A stretch of DNA of 40,003 nt from an uncultured Fidelibacterota bacterium (GCA_913049685.1 CAJWZD010000019.1:1-40003), one strand, 5' to 3'; shown: positions 7,948-17,824, counted from the first letter of the stretch. The notes: a model not told the origin generated them from the letters alone. A program made the numbers and translations.

Positions 7948-10900
7948 CTAATTAAGATCAGAGGTAATAGCACTATTTTTCTTCACCAAACTGTCTTTTA
8001 ATTTCTCAACAAATAAATATGCTGATGGTATAAAGACTAGCGTTATCAGCGTTGCAAATAAAACGCCAAACGCCAACGATATCGCCATTGGAACTAAAAA
8101 TTTAGCTTGAACGCTTTTCTCGACAAGCAAAGGCAGTAGTCCAAAAAACGTTGTTAGTGATGTTAAAAGAATCGGCCTAAATCTTCTAGGACCTGCCTCA
8201 AGGATCGCTTCTTTAATTGTATGACCATCTAGTCTATATCTGTTAATAAAATCAACAAGAACAAGAGCATCATTAACAACAACGCCCGCCAACGCTACGA
8301 TTCCAATAAGGGATAGAATAGTTAAGTTTTGACCCATAATTATATGACCTATAACCGCTCCAGTTAAACCAAAGGGTATCGCGCCCATTACTATTAACGG
8401 TTGCAAATAAGATCTAAAAGGAATAGCAAGTAAAGTGTAAACAACAATCATCGCTAGGAAAAAGTTTTTAAAAATAGAACCCAGGCTTTCATTTTGCTCC
8501 TTCTGCTCACCCTCAAGAGTGTATTTGACGCTAGGGTACTCACTCAAAATTTGTGGTAGATCCTTTTGCTGCATTGAACTGAGTACCTCGTTAGATGTTA
8601 TCTTCGAGATATCAACATTTGCAGTAACGTTTATAGCTCTATTTCGATCTACTCTTCTAATACTAGAAAAACCTTTAGAAAATTCAAGGGTTGCAAGCTG
8701 TCTTAAAGGAATTTCAGAACCATTTTGTGTTCGAATATACATCGATTCTAAATTTTCGATTGTTTTTCTTTCGTTGGCTGGGTAACGAATAAAGACTTTG
8801 ACTTCATCCCTTCCTCGCTGAAAATTCTGCACCTCTAGACCATAAAAGGCTTGGCGAACTTGGGATGCTATATCGATCATAGTTATACCATAGTTTGCAG
8901 CGCTTGGCATTGTGCGTATAGAAATTTCTTCCTTTCCAACAGCAAAAGAATCTTTAATATCAATAACACCGGGGTACATTGATAATCTTTCCTTAACAAG
9001 TGAGCTTACGGTATTTAAATCCTCTAAACTTCTGCTAGTTAGCTGAAAATTGATTGCGTCTCCGGCAGAAAAAAGGTCGGTTGTAAAAACTAATTCTTTT
9101 GCTCCAAATATTGGATCCGTTAGTTTTCGCCAGCGCTGTGCAATTTCTACTGCACTAATAGGGCGGACCTCTCCAGGAGATAATTCAATTGCATATTCTG
9201 CTAGATGCGAACCGTTAGAAGCTGATGATGATCCGCCAGGGCCTGAATCTTGAGCTGCTTCTTTTTTTATGGGCTGGTCTCCAGCTGTTGCTATTACGTT
9301 AGCAAAAATAGTTTCACCGGGAAACTCGTTAGCAAGTTCTGCGCGTAATTTTTCTGCAGATTTATGCAACGTCTTGACCGCTTCTTGGGATTGCGATATA
9401 GGTGATCCTTCAGGGAACGCAACAGTAGCATTGACCAGATCAGCTTCTAATGCTGGAAAAAAAACAAACTTCATCCAGCCTCCTGCCAGTAAACCAATAG
9501 TGAGAACAAATAATCCTATCGAAGATGCTAGGGTAACCTTGTAGTGCTTGATAGTGCTTTCCAAGAACGGTTTATATCGGTTTAATACAAAGGAATTAAG
9601 TCTATCTTTGACTCGTTCCTGAAAACGTTCCCATCTTCCACCAAAACTATTAATCCATGAAAATCTGCTTTTTTTATCAAGCGAAATATGCCCAAGGTGA
9701 GCAGGAAGTATGGTTAATGACTCAATCAACGAAAAGACAAGAACAATTATTGTAACTAAAGGAATAATCCTCCAAATCTGTCCAAGATTCCCACTTACTG
9801 TCAACATAGGTGAAAAAGTCGCCATTGTTGTAAGCACTGCAAATGTCACAGGAATCGCAACCTGACTCGCTCCTTTGATTGCTGCTTCTTGCGGTGGCAA
9901 ACCTCTTTCTCTCCATAGGAATACATTTTCACCTACAATGATTGCATCATCAACTACTATACCGAGAACAAGAATAAAGGTAAACAATGATAGCATATTT
10001 ATTGAAAGATCAACTGCTGGCATTAAAAGGAATCCACCCATAAACGAGATAGGAATTCCTAGAGAAACCCAAAATGCAAGTTTAGGTTTCAAAAATATTG
10101 CTAGGATTAATACCACAAGAGCTAAACCCAAATAAGCATTTTTTGTTAAAAGGTCTATTCTACCTTTTAAAAGAACAGATTCATCACTAAAAGTGCCTAC
10201 TTCAACTCCTTCAGGCAGCGTAGATGCTATTCTTGTGACGTATGATTTTATTGCATTGGCAACCTCTAAAGCATTTTGATCGCCCACTCTGAAAACCCGA
10301 ACTAATATAGCAGGTTTACCATTGAAACTTTGAAAGAGATCCACATCAGCAAAGCCATCGAAAATTTTGGCAATATCGCTTAGCAATAATTTCGAACCGT
10401 CCGCGCGTGAAACAATAGGTATGGATGCAAACCCATCAACATCATACTCTTGACCTTTTGAGCGAATAAGAATTTCTCCGTATCCGGTTTCAATTGCTCC
10501 TCCAGGAATATCCATAGAGTTCTGATTTATGCTTTGCGCAATTTGCTGAAAAGTTATTCTATGTTTCTGCAAAGACTCTTCTGAAATCTCGATAGAAATC
10601 TCTCGCGGTTTTTTTCCTATAAGCTGGGTAAGCGATATTTCTGGTAATGCATCAATCTCATCTTTTATTCTATCGGAAATAGAAATAAGGCTTTCTTCAG
10701 GAACATCGCCAGAAATTGCGACGGTTATTACATCTGAGGTTTGAGTAATATTTTGAATTATGGGTTTTTCTGCGTCCCCTGGAAAGTTATCGATAGCATC
10801 AATTCTAGATTTAATTTTGTCTTGAATTTGATTAACGTCCTCACCTGGTAAAAATTCTACTGTTGTAACTCCTAGATTTTCTGCTGCGAGCGATGTAATA

Positions 10901-11139
10901 CGCTTTACACCTTTTAAGCCTTGCAAATTTTCTTCAATTAAAAAACATATCCCTTCTTCAACATCGCTTGGAGAAGATCCCGGATATGGGACAGTGATTG
11001 TTACGGCATCAATATCAATGTCAGGAAAAACCTCCATTTTTAGACGAGGAAGTGTGAGTGTTCCAGCAACCAGGATAATAAACATAAGCATGTTCGCCGC
11101 TACAGTGTTGGAAATAAACCATTTAATAATTCGTTCCAT
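7948..11139 (-). CDS. RND efflux pump inner-membrane transporter (HAE1/AcrB type)
   Basis: A 1063-residue proton-driven drug/solute exporter of the cytoplasmic membrane. It opens with the classical N-terminal helix, then PRLKMEVFPDIDIDAVTITV and PYPGSSPSDVEEGICFLIEE, the hallmarks of the HAE family. The proton-relay aspartates are in GIVVDDAIIVGENVF (D397/D398), and the second half has GVVVNDALVLVDF. Twelve membrane helices and two large periplasmic loops are visible in the hydropathy pattern. It is the last gene of a three-gene operon, overlapping the fusion protein by one base (TAATG). Outer membrane lipoprotein and fusion partner are both adjacent, so the pump is complete. The substrate range cannot be read from sequence. 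Confidence 0.95.
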   Translation of the reverse strand: MERIIKWFISNTVAANMLMFIILVAGTLTLPRLKMEVFPDIDIDAVTITVPYPGSSPSDVEEGICFLIEENLQGLKGVKRITSLAAENLGVTTVEFLPGEDVNQIQDKIKSRIDAIDNFPGDAEKPIIQNITQTSDVITVAISGDVPEESLISISDRIKDEIDALPEISLTQLIGKKPREISIEISEESLQKHRITFQQIAQSINQNSMDIPGGAIETGYGEILIRSKGQEYDVDGFASIPIVSRADGSKLLLSDIAKIFDGFADVDLFQSFNGKPAILVRVFRVGDQNALEVANAIKSYVTRIASTLPEGVEVGTFSDESVLLKGRIDLLTKNAYLGLALVVLILAIFLKPKLAFWVSLGIPISFMGGFLLMPAVDLSINMLSLFTFILVLGIVVDDAIIVGENVFLWRERGLPPQEAAIKGASQVAIPVTFAVLTTMATFSPMLTVSGNLGQIWRIIPLVTIIVLVFSLIESLTILPAHLGHISLDKKSRFSWINSFGGRWERFQERVKDRLNSFVLNRYKPFLESTIKHYKVTLASSIGLFVLTIGLLAGGWMKFVFFPALEADLVNATVAFPEGSPISQSQEAVKTLHKSAEKLRAELANEFPGETIFANVIATAGDQPIKKEAAQDSGPGGSSSASNGSHLAEYAIELSPGEVRPISAVEIAQRWRKLTDPIFGAKELVFTTDLFSAGDAINFQLTSRSLEDLNTVSSLVKERLSMYPGVIDIKDSFAVGKEEISIRTMPSAANYGITMIDIASQVRQAFYGLEVQNFQRGRDEVKVFIRYPANERKTIENLESMYIRTQNGSEIPLRQLATLEFSKGFSSIRRVDRNRAINVTANVDISKITSNEVLSSMQQKDLPQILSEYPSVKYTLEGEQKEQNESLGSIFKNFFLAMIVVYTLLAIPFRSYLQPLIVMGAIPFGLTGAVIGHIIMGQNLTILSLIGIVALAGVVVNDALVLVDFINRYRLDGHTIKEAILEAGPRRFRPILLTSLTTFFGLLPLLVEKSVQAKFLVPMAISLAFGVLFATLITLVFIPSAYLFVEKLKDSLVKKNSAITSDLN

Positions 11140-12293
11140 TATTTTGTCAGATCTTTCTTTTCAAGTTTCATGCCTTCAATCAATACATCCAAACGTGTAA
11201 GTAAGATCTTGTCCCCTTTTTCAAATCCATCCGATATTAAGGCTTTTTCTTTTTCATAGCGGAGAAGCTCAACCTCTCTTTTACTCAAAATACCTTCATT
11301 ATTTAAAACCCAAACTTCTCCATCTCGAACCTTTTCTCTTGGAACGACATAAATATTGTTGAAAGACTTCCCTTCAATGCTTGCGTTAACAAACATACCT
11401 ACTTTGATTGGAATAGTAGAATTTTTTGAAGATTTAACAGACACCTGTCCAATAACCGAAAGCATTCTAGTTCTAGGGTCTATCTCAGCAGCAGATCGAA
11501 GAATCTTTCCATTCCATTTTTGTGACACACCAGCAAAACTTGAAGTCAATGTCATGCTTGGTTGATTAGAAAATGGGACTACCCTCCCATCTAGCGGAAT
11601 AGAAAGAAATTTGATATCACTCTCCGCAATGGGGAGCGTTATCTCAATCTTGTCTATGGCATAGATTTGCGCTAAGGGTATACCAGGAGAAACAACCATA
11701 CCAATATCAACAAATTCACTTCGAACTCTTCCTTTGAATGGTGCCCTAATGTATGTCCGTTCCACGTTAAGCAACGCTCGCTGGTAGTTTGCTTCTGCCG
11801 CAGCTAGAGCAGCTTTTGCTTGGTCAAGTTGAGGTTTTCTTAATGCGAGATTAGAAGCTTTACCGCCATTTATATTACTCCACTCTTTTTTAGCAACCTC
11901 AGATTCTGCAACCTCCCTTTCATAAATGACCTGTGCTTGATACATGGAAGATTGAGCGGCAATTAATGCTAACTCAAAATCACGTTGATCCAGAATAAGT
12001 AAAGTATCTCCAATGCCAAAACTTGATCCGCTTTGAATTTTAGATGATACAAAATCAATTTTTCCGGGTATTTCGGAGGTAAGTGTTATTTCGGTTCTAG
12101 GTACTACTGTACCCTGCGAATTTATTTGTACATTGTAAAATTGAGGTATAGCATCCATTGTTTCTACAACTGGTGGTACAAATTTATTCTGTACTGGCTT
12201 TGGTGAGGGTTTTGCAAATATCATTATAACCGTAATGCTGAAACTGGCTATTATGATTGATGTTGCAGTATACTTTTTAATAATTTTTTTCAT
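11139..12293 (-). CDS. RND efflux periplasmic membrane-fusion protein
   Basis: A 384-residue HlyD/AcrA-family adaptor that bridges the RND pump and the outer-membrane channel. An N-terminal helix (about 10-26, ATSIIIASFSITVIMIF) anchors it. The lipoyl half-motifs are TSEIPGKIDFVSSKIQSGS and YIRAPFKGRVRSEFVDIGM. Between them lies a helical hairpin rich in Ala/Glu (QAKAALAAAEANYQRALL), and a beta-barrel domain follows (EITLPIAESDIKFL). The gene is between the outer-membrane component (15 bases upstream) and the transporter (one-base overlap), so the three are made from one message. Confidence 0.92.
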   Translation of the reverse strand: MKKIIKKYTATSIIIASFSITVIMIFAKPSPKPVQNKFVPPVVETMDAIPQFYNVQINSQGTVVPRTEITLTSEIPGKIDFVSSKIQSGSSFGIGDTLLILDQRDFELALIAAQSSMYQAQVIYEREVAESEVAKKEWSNINGGKASNLALRKPQLDQAKAALAAAEANYQRALLNVERTYIRAPFKGRVRSEFVDIGMVVSPGIPLAQIYAIDKIEITLPIAESDIKFLSIPLDGRVVPFSNQPSMTLTSSFAGVSQKWNGKILRSAAEIDPRTRMLSVIGQVSVKSSKNSTIPIKVGMFVNASIEGKSFNNIYVVPREKVRDGEVWVLNNEGILSKREVELLRYEKEKALISDGFEKGDKILLTRLDVLIEGMKLEKKDLTK

Positions 12294-12307
12294 AATATTC
12301 TCAAATG

Positions 12308-13735
12308 TTAAAATTTTCCTCCCAGTGCAAGCAAAAGACTCGTGTAAGAGTTTATATGTAAATTTTGAATTGTAATTTTAATCGACTGTGAATTACTCCA
12401 TTGATTTTGACTATTTAAAACTGTTACAAGATCCACTAACCCTTTTTGATATCGATCAAATGCTAAGTCGTATGCTGCTTTTGCCTGTTCTTCTGCAGTC
12501 TTAACCGCATCGAGTTGTGAAATTATTTCATGTTGAATAAATAATGCCTGCTCTACTTCAGAGAATGCTCGAATCATTATTTTAAGAGCTTCAAGCTCAG
12601 CTAGATTAAACTGCGTTTCTTTTAGTAAAACGTTATTCCTCAATCTTCTTCCTTGAAAAATTGGGGCAGAAATATTTGCTCCTAAATTCCATACTGAATA
12701 ATCACCATTTAACACATCTTTAAGTTCTGATGCTGATGTGCCACCAGAAGCTGTAAGTGAAAAGGACGGAAAAAGGTTTCGCTTAGATTGCGCATGTTCA
12801 TAACTCGCCGCTTCTATTTTATTTACCGCTGCAATTACATCTGGTCTTCTTTTGACAAGCTCAGAGGGTATTCCTGCCGTTATTGGTGGAATAGATATCG
12901 GAAGCTTTTTGCTTATTTGAATTGTAGCTGAAGGATACTTTCCTAATAGCGATTCAAGTGATCGTAGTGATCTATTTTTTTGAATTGACCGATCTACAAG
13001 CTGAAGTTTGCTGTTAGCAAAGGATGCCTCTGCGAGTCTGAGATCTAAGCTTGAAGTAAGACCGAGACCATAGCGTTCAGATACAACATCTCGAACACCT
13101 TCAAGTGAAGCAGTGATTTCCTCAGCGAGTTTATACTGCATTTCTGCTTCAACCGCATTGTAATAGGATGTTGCAAATCGTGTACTTAGTGAAAATCTTA
13201 AATAGGCTAATTCGTTTTGGGTCGCTTCAAAATTTTTGAAAGCAGCTTTACGTTGATTTCTTAATTTACCCCAAATATCAATTTCCCATTGCATTGCTAC
13301 ATTTGCGCTGTAATTATCTGATGTAAAGCTAACTACCTGATTATTAGCTGAACTATCAGTGTCTCCACCACCCAAACCTAATGAACTTAACGAAAAACCA
13401 AATGCCGATAGATTTTGCTGTCTACTGCTACCTCCAGTAGATAGTGATACATTTGGTGTTCGTGTTGCACCATTTATTTTAGCCAACAGGTTGGATGACT
13501 CAACCTGATGAGAGATAGAAAGGAGATCAGGATTGTTACCAGTAAATTCCTCAAAGGTCCGATTAAACAGCGTATCGCTGAACACTTGCCACCATTTACC
13601 CGTAAATGATTCTTGGCTGGGAAGTGGAGAGCTCCATATTTCTGGAACTTCACTTGAAAATTTCAAATTGGGCGATAGGTTGCCTGAGCAGCTTATATAA
13701 AATAGAGTTAATATGTAAAAATAAATGTTTCTCAT
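12308..13735 (-). CDS. RND efflux outer-membrane lipoprotein (NodT/OprM type)
   Basis: 475 residues, an outer-membrane channel of the TolC superfamily. The signal ends with LFYISCSGN, a lipobox that would lipidate Cys16. It then has the family start (FTGKWWQVFSD), long helical repeats such as ISPPI-type EIEA stretches, SKRNLFPSFSLTASGG and AEEQAKAAYDLAFDRYQKGLVD, and the duplicated R-P-D-V (VKRRPDVIAA). The channel pairs with the adaptor and transporter just downstream. It is the first gene of the operon; the 145-base gap upstream contains a 26-base dyad that may be an operator. Confidence 0.92.
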   Translation of the reverse strand: MRNIYFYILTLFYISCSGNLSPNLKFSSEVPEIWSSPLPSQESFTGKWWQVFSDTLFNRTFEEFTGNNPDLLSISHQVESSNLLAKINGATRTPNVSLSTGGSSRQQNLSAFGFSLSSLGLGGGDTDSSANNQVVSFTSDNYSANVAMQWEIDIWGKLRNQRKAAFKNFEATQNELAYLRFSLSTRFATSYYNAVEAEMQYKLAEEITASLEGVRDVVSERYGLGLTSSLDLRLAEASFANSKLQLVDRSIQKNRSLRSLESLLGKYPSATIQISKKLPISIPPITAGIPSELVKRRPDVIAAVNKIEAASYEHAQSKRNLFPSFSLTASGGTSASELKDVLNGDYSVWNLGANISAPIFQGRRLRNNVLLKETQFNLAELEALKIMIRAFSEVEQALFIQHEIISQLDAVKTAEEQAKAAYDLAFDRYQKGLVDLVTVLNSQNQWSNSQSIKITIQNLHINSYTSLLLALGGKF

Positions 13736-13820
13736 ATCAAAAAGAGCGATTTGAACGTTTTTAAGTTGAATATATTAAACCATTTTTGTGAATTAACAAA
13801 TTTATAATGGTAGGAATACA

Positions 13821-13846
13821 TAGATCAGGCAATGCCTAATTATCTA
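13821..13846. repeat. Imperfect inverted repeat upstream of the efflux operon
   Basis: The dyad has an exact AGGCA / TGCCT core around one central base. It is flanked by TAGAT on the left and ATCTA on the right, with a small asymmetry (one base on the left, three on the right). It lies 86-111 bases before the start of the outer-membrane lipoprotein gene, in the only non-coding gap of that operon, and 35 bases past the stop of the ABC ATPase gene. There is no T-run after it in either direction, so an operator for a repressor is more likely than a terminator. No regulator gene is adjacent. Confidence 0.4.
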
Positions 13847-13880
13847 GTTCAATATGTATTTATAGTATTTAATTTAGGGC

Positions 13881-14873
13881 CTAGTCAAGCTCAATACTAA
13901 AAGTTACAGTCTCACCAATTTTTAGATCAGAGCCATTTTTAATTTCAGCCATGAAAACAAGATCTTCGCATTTTGCTTCAACATTGTAGCTATGTCCATT
14001 ATTAAAAATATTTGTTATCTGTCCTTTAATTTTAGGTAAAGAGCTGTTGGTGCCTGACTCTATAATTAGTTGATGCGGTCGAACTGACACCATCTTATTA
14101 TCGCTAGATTTTTGCTTGAAAGAATGCTTGGATCCAGGCATCAGCTTCAAAGGTAAAATATTTGTTTTGCCAAACAGTCGAGCTACATATTCACTTTTTG
14201 GATATTTATATATATTTCTAGGTGTGTCTACCTGTTCAAGCCTGCCCTGGTTCAAAACTATTGTTTTATCAGAAATTGTCAGAGCATCTTCTGCGTCGTG
14301 CGTGACAATAAGGACCGTCATATCTAATTTTTTTAAAATTGACAGCAACTCGCTTCTTACTTTTTCTTTAAGCGCGCTATCAAGATGACTAAGAGGTTCA
14401 TCCATCAATAAGAGCGATGGGTTATTAGCTAGAGCCCTTACTAGAGCAACTCTTTGCTGTTGACCTCCAGATATTTGATGAGGATAACGTGATAATGTGT
14501 CGGAAATATTTGCTAAGGAAACCAAATTGCCAACCATTGATTTATTGTTAGGTGCATTTTTACCAAAATAGATGTTCTCATCGACAGTCATGTTTGGAAA
14601 AAGGGAAAAATCTTGAAACACAATATCACAGTCGCGCTTTTCAGGCTTGACAAATATAGATTCATCGTTAATAGGTTTGTCCTTTAAAACAATTTTTCCA
14701 TTATCAGGAATTTCAAGACCAGCTATCAATTTTAATAACGTTGATTTGCCGCTTCCACTACTCCCTACAACAGAAACGATTTCTCCTTTATTGCATTCAA
14801 AGCTAAGAGAGTTTAATGCGTAAATATTATTATATGTTTTCGATAAATTCGAAACAGAAAGTATTGAGTTCAT
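13881..14873 (-). CDS. fbpC: Ferric iron ABC importer ATP-binding protein
   Basis: A 330-residue ABC ATPase. Walker A is GSSGSGKST near residue 36, the Q-loop is IVFQDFSLFP, the signature is SGGQQQR, Walker B is LLLMDEP followed by LSHLDSALK, and the switch His is in VTHDAEDAL. A C-terminal TOBE-like regulatory domain is marked by VSVRPHQLIIES. It powers import by the FbpB permease. Its start overlaps the permease stop by four bases. Order and family (binding protein, double permease, ATPase) match Fbp/Fut/Sfu iron importers rather than sulfate or spermidine systems. The symbol is by analogy. Confidence 0.9.
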   Translation of the reverse strand: MNSILSVSNLSKTYNNIYALNSLSFECNKGEIVSVVGSSGSGKSTLLKLIAGLEIPDNGKIVLKDKPINDESIFVKPEKRDCDIVFQDFSLFPNMTVDENIYFGKNAPNNKSMVGNLVSLANISDTLSRYPHQISGGQQQRVALVRALANNPSLLLMDEPLSHLDSALKEKVRSELLSILKKLDMTVLIVTHDAEDALTISDKTIVLNQGRLEQVDTPRNIYKYPKSEYVARLFGKTNILPLKLMPGSKHSFKQKSSDNKMVSVRPHQLIIESGTNSSLPKIKGQITNIFNNGHSYNVEAKCEDLVFMAEIKNGSDLKIGETVTFSIELD

Positions 14874-16504
14874 CTTTCTTCTCCAATGCGACTGTTCAGG
14901 TAAATTATTGGAATTAATGTCATAAAAATAATAAATAATGAGGGTATTGAGGATTCAATAATTTGTGCTTGATTGGACAGGTCGAAAGTCGCCGTAGCTA
15001 ATGTTTCAAAATTAAATGGCCTTAAAATTAGGGTAAGTGGAAGCTCTTTTGTTGCATCTACAAAAACGAGAAGGCCAGCTGCGATGATGGTATTTTTGAT
15101 TAATGGTAAATTCAGTTTGTAGAGTGAACGCATGGGAGAAGATCCAAGAGTTTTTGATGCATTATTAAGATCCTCACAGTTTTTTTCAAACCCTGATTCA
15201 ATAGGCTGGTACGCAACAGCAAGAAACCGCACAATGTAAGCAAAGAACAATAGAAAAAGTGTCCCACTCAATAAAATATTAAATGTATCAGATAGGTATC
15301 CAACTAATATTAAAGCTCCCATTGCAATTACCGCTCCTGGTGTTGAATATCCTAGAGAGGCTAATCGATTCGATGTGTAAATAATTTTACTTTTAAAGTA
15401 TTTTGAAGAAAAACCAAGTAATATCGAAAGCAGTACGGTTGATACGCTTACTATGATCGCAACCAATAATGTATTTGATGCCAATTGAAATACACTGATC
15501 TCAGCAATGTAGTTCTTGCTAAACCATGCCCAAGATATCATTCTGAAGAAAGGTATCATAAAACCAAAGACAACCGGAATGCTACAAACGACAAGTGGAA
15601 AAATAGATTTTTTGCCACCTACTTTAATCTTTTCAAAAGATGAGGTTGCTGATTTATAACTAAATCTTGATTGCGCTCTAATTCTTTTTTCAATAAATAA
15701 TATACCCAATGTAAATATCATTAAGATAACTGCCAGTCGTAATGCGCTGGTTAGATCGCCCATTCCAAGCCATGTTCTAAAAATCCCATAAGTAAATGTT
15801 TGAACTCCAAAATGCTTAACTGCCCCATAATCGCTTAATGTTTCCATCGCAACTAAGGTTATGCCTGCAACAATTGCTGGTCTAGATAGTGGCAAAACAA
15901 TTTTCCAAAAAACCGCTCTTCCAGAATGACCTAATGATCGCGCAACATTGATAAAATGACTTCCTTGCGACTCAAAAGAGGCTCTTGCCAATAAGTAGAC
16001 ATAAGGATAAAGAACTGAGCTCATCACAAGGGCTGTTAATAAATATACTAAAAGATTGTTAGTTAATTGCATTGCTTCAAAACCAATTGCTGAACGAACC
16101 CAAATCAAAAATGGATTAAATACATCAAGTATGTCAAAATATGCATATGCAGCAATATATGTCGGTATTGACAGCGGTAGTACTAACAGCCATTTAAAAA
16201 TTTTATATCCTGGAAATTTATAGCTAGCAACCACCCAAGCCGATGATACACCAAATAGAAGTGTAAAAAAAATTGTACCTAGGACCAATGCTACAGTATT
16301 CATGGAATAGGTCACAAGGACTGTTTCAGTAATATGATCCCAATTTGAAGAAAAACTGCTAATACTAAATATTACCATTGCTATTGGAAGGAATATCAAA
16401 AGTCCAATGATAAATGAGGAGGCTGTCCAGGGGTTTAGCTTAAATAAGACCTCCTTTCGTAAATACTTGGGAAATAGTTTTAATTTTAGTATAAATGATT
16501 CCAA
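14870..16504 (-). CDS. fbpB: Ferric iron ABC importer permease (fused double-domain)
   Basis: 544 residues with two homologous membrane halves and about twelve helices. The two EAA loops that contact the ATPase read ARSLGHSGRAVFWKIVLPLSRPA in the first half (about residue 185, here described by its key residues) and NASKTLGSSPMRSLYKLNLPL in the second. Fused permeases of this sort are typical of Fbp/Sfu iron systems. Regions such as LLVLPLSIPTYIAAYAYFD and ETLSDYGAVKHFG are characteristic of this subgroup. It starts 12 bases after the binding-protein stop and overlaps fbpC by four bases. Confidence 0.92.
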   Translation of the reverse strand: MESFILKLKLFPKYLRKEVLFKLNPWTASSFIIGLLIFLPIAMVIFSISSFSSNWDHITETVLVTYSMNTVALVLGTIFFTLLFGVSSAWVVASYKFPGYKIFKWLLVLPLSIPTYIAAYAYFDILDVFNPFLIWVRSAIGFEAMQLTNNLLVYLLTALVMSSVLYPYVYLLARASFESQGSHFINVARSLGHSGRAVFWKIVLPLSRPAIVAGITLVAMETLSDYGAVKHFGVQTFTYGIFRTWLGMGDLTSALRLAVILMIFTLGILFIEKRIRAQSRFSYKSATSSFEKIKVGGKKSIFPLVVCSIPVVFGFMIPFFRMISWAWFSKNYIAEISVFQLASNTLLVAIIVSVSTVLLSILLGFSSKYFKSKIIYTSNRLASLGYSTPGAVIAMGALILVGYLSDTFNILLSGTLFLLFFAYIVRFLAVAYQPIESGFEKNCEDLNNASKTLGSSPMRSLYKLNLPLIKNTIIAAGLLVFVDATKELPLTLILRPFNFETLATATFDLSNQAQIIESSIPSLFIIFMTLIPIIYLNSRIGEER

Positions 16505-16516
16505 GGAAGGACTTAC

Positions 16517-17533
16517 TTACTCCCAACCTGCTTTATCAAATAGTTTTACAGCATCACTATTTCTTTTTCCAAGAATAGAGAGATTTAACTTGTCTGATTT
16601 AAATGAGCCCCAACTTTTAAGGAGATCTGATTTGTTATTAGCGATTTTAACTGGATATTCAAAATTTATACTTCCAAATACGTCCTGAGATTCAGCGCTT
16701 GATAGAAATTCTAAAAACTTTATTGCATTTTCTTTATTTTTTGCACTTTTTGTAACGCCTGCACCGCTTATATTAATATGCGTACCTCTATTTTTTTGAT
16801 TAGGAAAAAATATTGCTACTTTCTTAACAACCTCGCGGTCTTTAGGGTCACTTGAGCTAGCCAGCTTGCCAATATAATATGTATTCATTATTGCTATATC
16901 TGCAATACCTGCAGCTACTGCTCTTGCCTGATCGCGGTCACTTCCTCTGGGTGCTCTAGCCATATTTAGTCTGACGGCTTTTGCCCAATCCAAAGCTTTC
17001 TTCTTTCCATTTGCCTCAATTAATGAAGCCATTAAGGATTGGTTGTAAATATTACTTGATGAGCGAACAGCTATGCGCCCCTTCCATTTTGAGCTAGCAA
17101 GGTCCTCATATGTAGAAAGATCGTCTTGGCTTACTCTCTCTTTTGAATAAACAATCACTCGAGCTCTAACCGTTAAAGCAAACCATTCGTTATCTGGATC
17201 CCGAAGAGAAGAAGGAATATTTCTGTATAGCATTCGTGATCGAATTGGCTGAAGAAGACCTACTTCTTTTGCTCGATACAGCCTACCTGCATCAACGGTT
17301 AACAAGATATCTGCTGGGGAATTTTCTCCTTCACTGATTAATCTCTGGATCAATTGATCGGCGCTTCCTTTTACAATGTTAATTTCAATTCCTGTTTTCT
17401 CCGTAAATTTTTTGAACAATACTTTGTCAGAATCATAATGCCTATGAGAATAAATATTTAACTGTGCTTGAGAACCAGTAGATAACGGTATAATAATTAA
17501 TAACGTTGATCTAATTATAAAATATCTGATAAT
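16517..17533 (-). CDS. fbpA: Ferric iron-binding periplasmic protein, apparent non-ATG start
   Basis: The mature domain is clear: LNIYSHRHYDSDKV opens it, IVKGSADQLI follows, and the iron-ligand tyrosine pair is in MNTYYIGKL. No ATG, GTG or TTG occurs in frame until a TTG at 17419, which would remove the signal peptide and first strand. The open frame continues upstream through a good signal peptide (RYFIIRSTLLIIIPLSTG, then SQA and cleavage before QLNIYS) to ATT at 17533 or ATC at 17530. An AAAGGAG ribosome site lies 5 bases before the ATT and 8 before the ATC. An in-frame stop just upstream rules out an earlier start. I therefore annotate ATT at 17533. The product is sure, the initiation codon less so. 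A base error turning ATG into ATT or ATC is the simplest alternative. Confidence 0.85.
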   Translation of the reverse strand: MIRYFIIRSTLLIIIPLSTGSQAQLNIYSHRHYDSDKVLFKKFTEKTGIEINIVKGSADQLIQRLISEGENSPADILLTVDAGRLYRAKEVGLLQPIRSRMLYRNIPSSLRDPDNEWFALTVRARVIVYSKERVSQDDLSTYEDLASSKWKGRIAVRSSSNIYNQSLMASLIEANGKKKALDWAKAVRLNMARAPRGSDRDQARAVAAGIADIAIMNTYYIGKLASSSDPKDREVVKKVAIFFPNQKNRGTHINISGAGVTKSAKNKENAIKFLEFLSSAESQDVFGSINFEYPVKIANNKSDLLKSWGSFKSDKLNLSILGKRNSDAVKLFDKAGWE

Positions 17534-17641
17534 AATATCTCCTTTACATAAAAATGATTAAACGGCTATAATATTTTATTTGCTGTTTGATCAAGTTTTT
17601 AATTTTAGCATAATGCTGTATACAAGTACAGATTATTCTTT

Positions 17642-17660
17642 AATGATAATGAGTCTCAAT
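17642..17660. promoter_or_regulatory. Fur-box-like operator upstream of fbpA
   Basis: The core TGATAATGAGTCTCA (17644-17658) compares with the 7-1-7 Fur motif TGATAATnATTATCA: the left half is perfect and the right half matches five of seven. It lies about 110 bases before the fbpA start in a long non-coding gap. Fur with Fe2+ represses iron importers, so the position fits the adjacent operon. This is a motif match only; the other direction (PII operon end) has no reason to use it. Confidence 0.55.
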
Positions 17661-17824
17661 TTAATACATTAATATTAAGTTTTTTTAATTTATTATACTC
17701 TACTCATTGCTAGCGATCAATGTGAAGTGAGAAGCGAAACAGTAGATGACACTTTTGAACAATGTGGTAACGTAGAGTTGAAAGCTACATGTTTAGTAAA
17801 TAGTTTTGATCTGGGTACTTTGCT

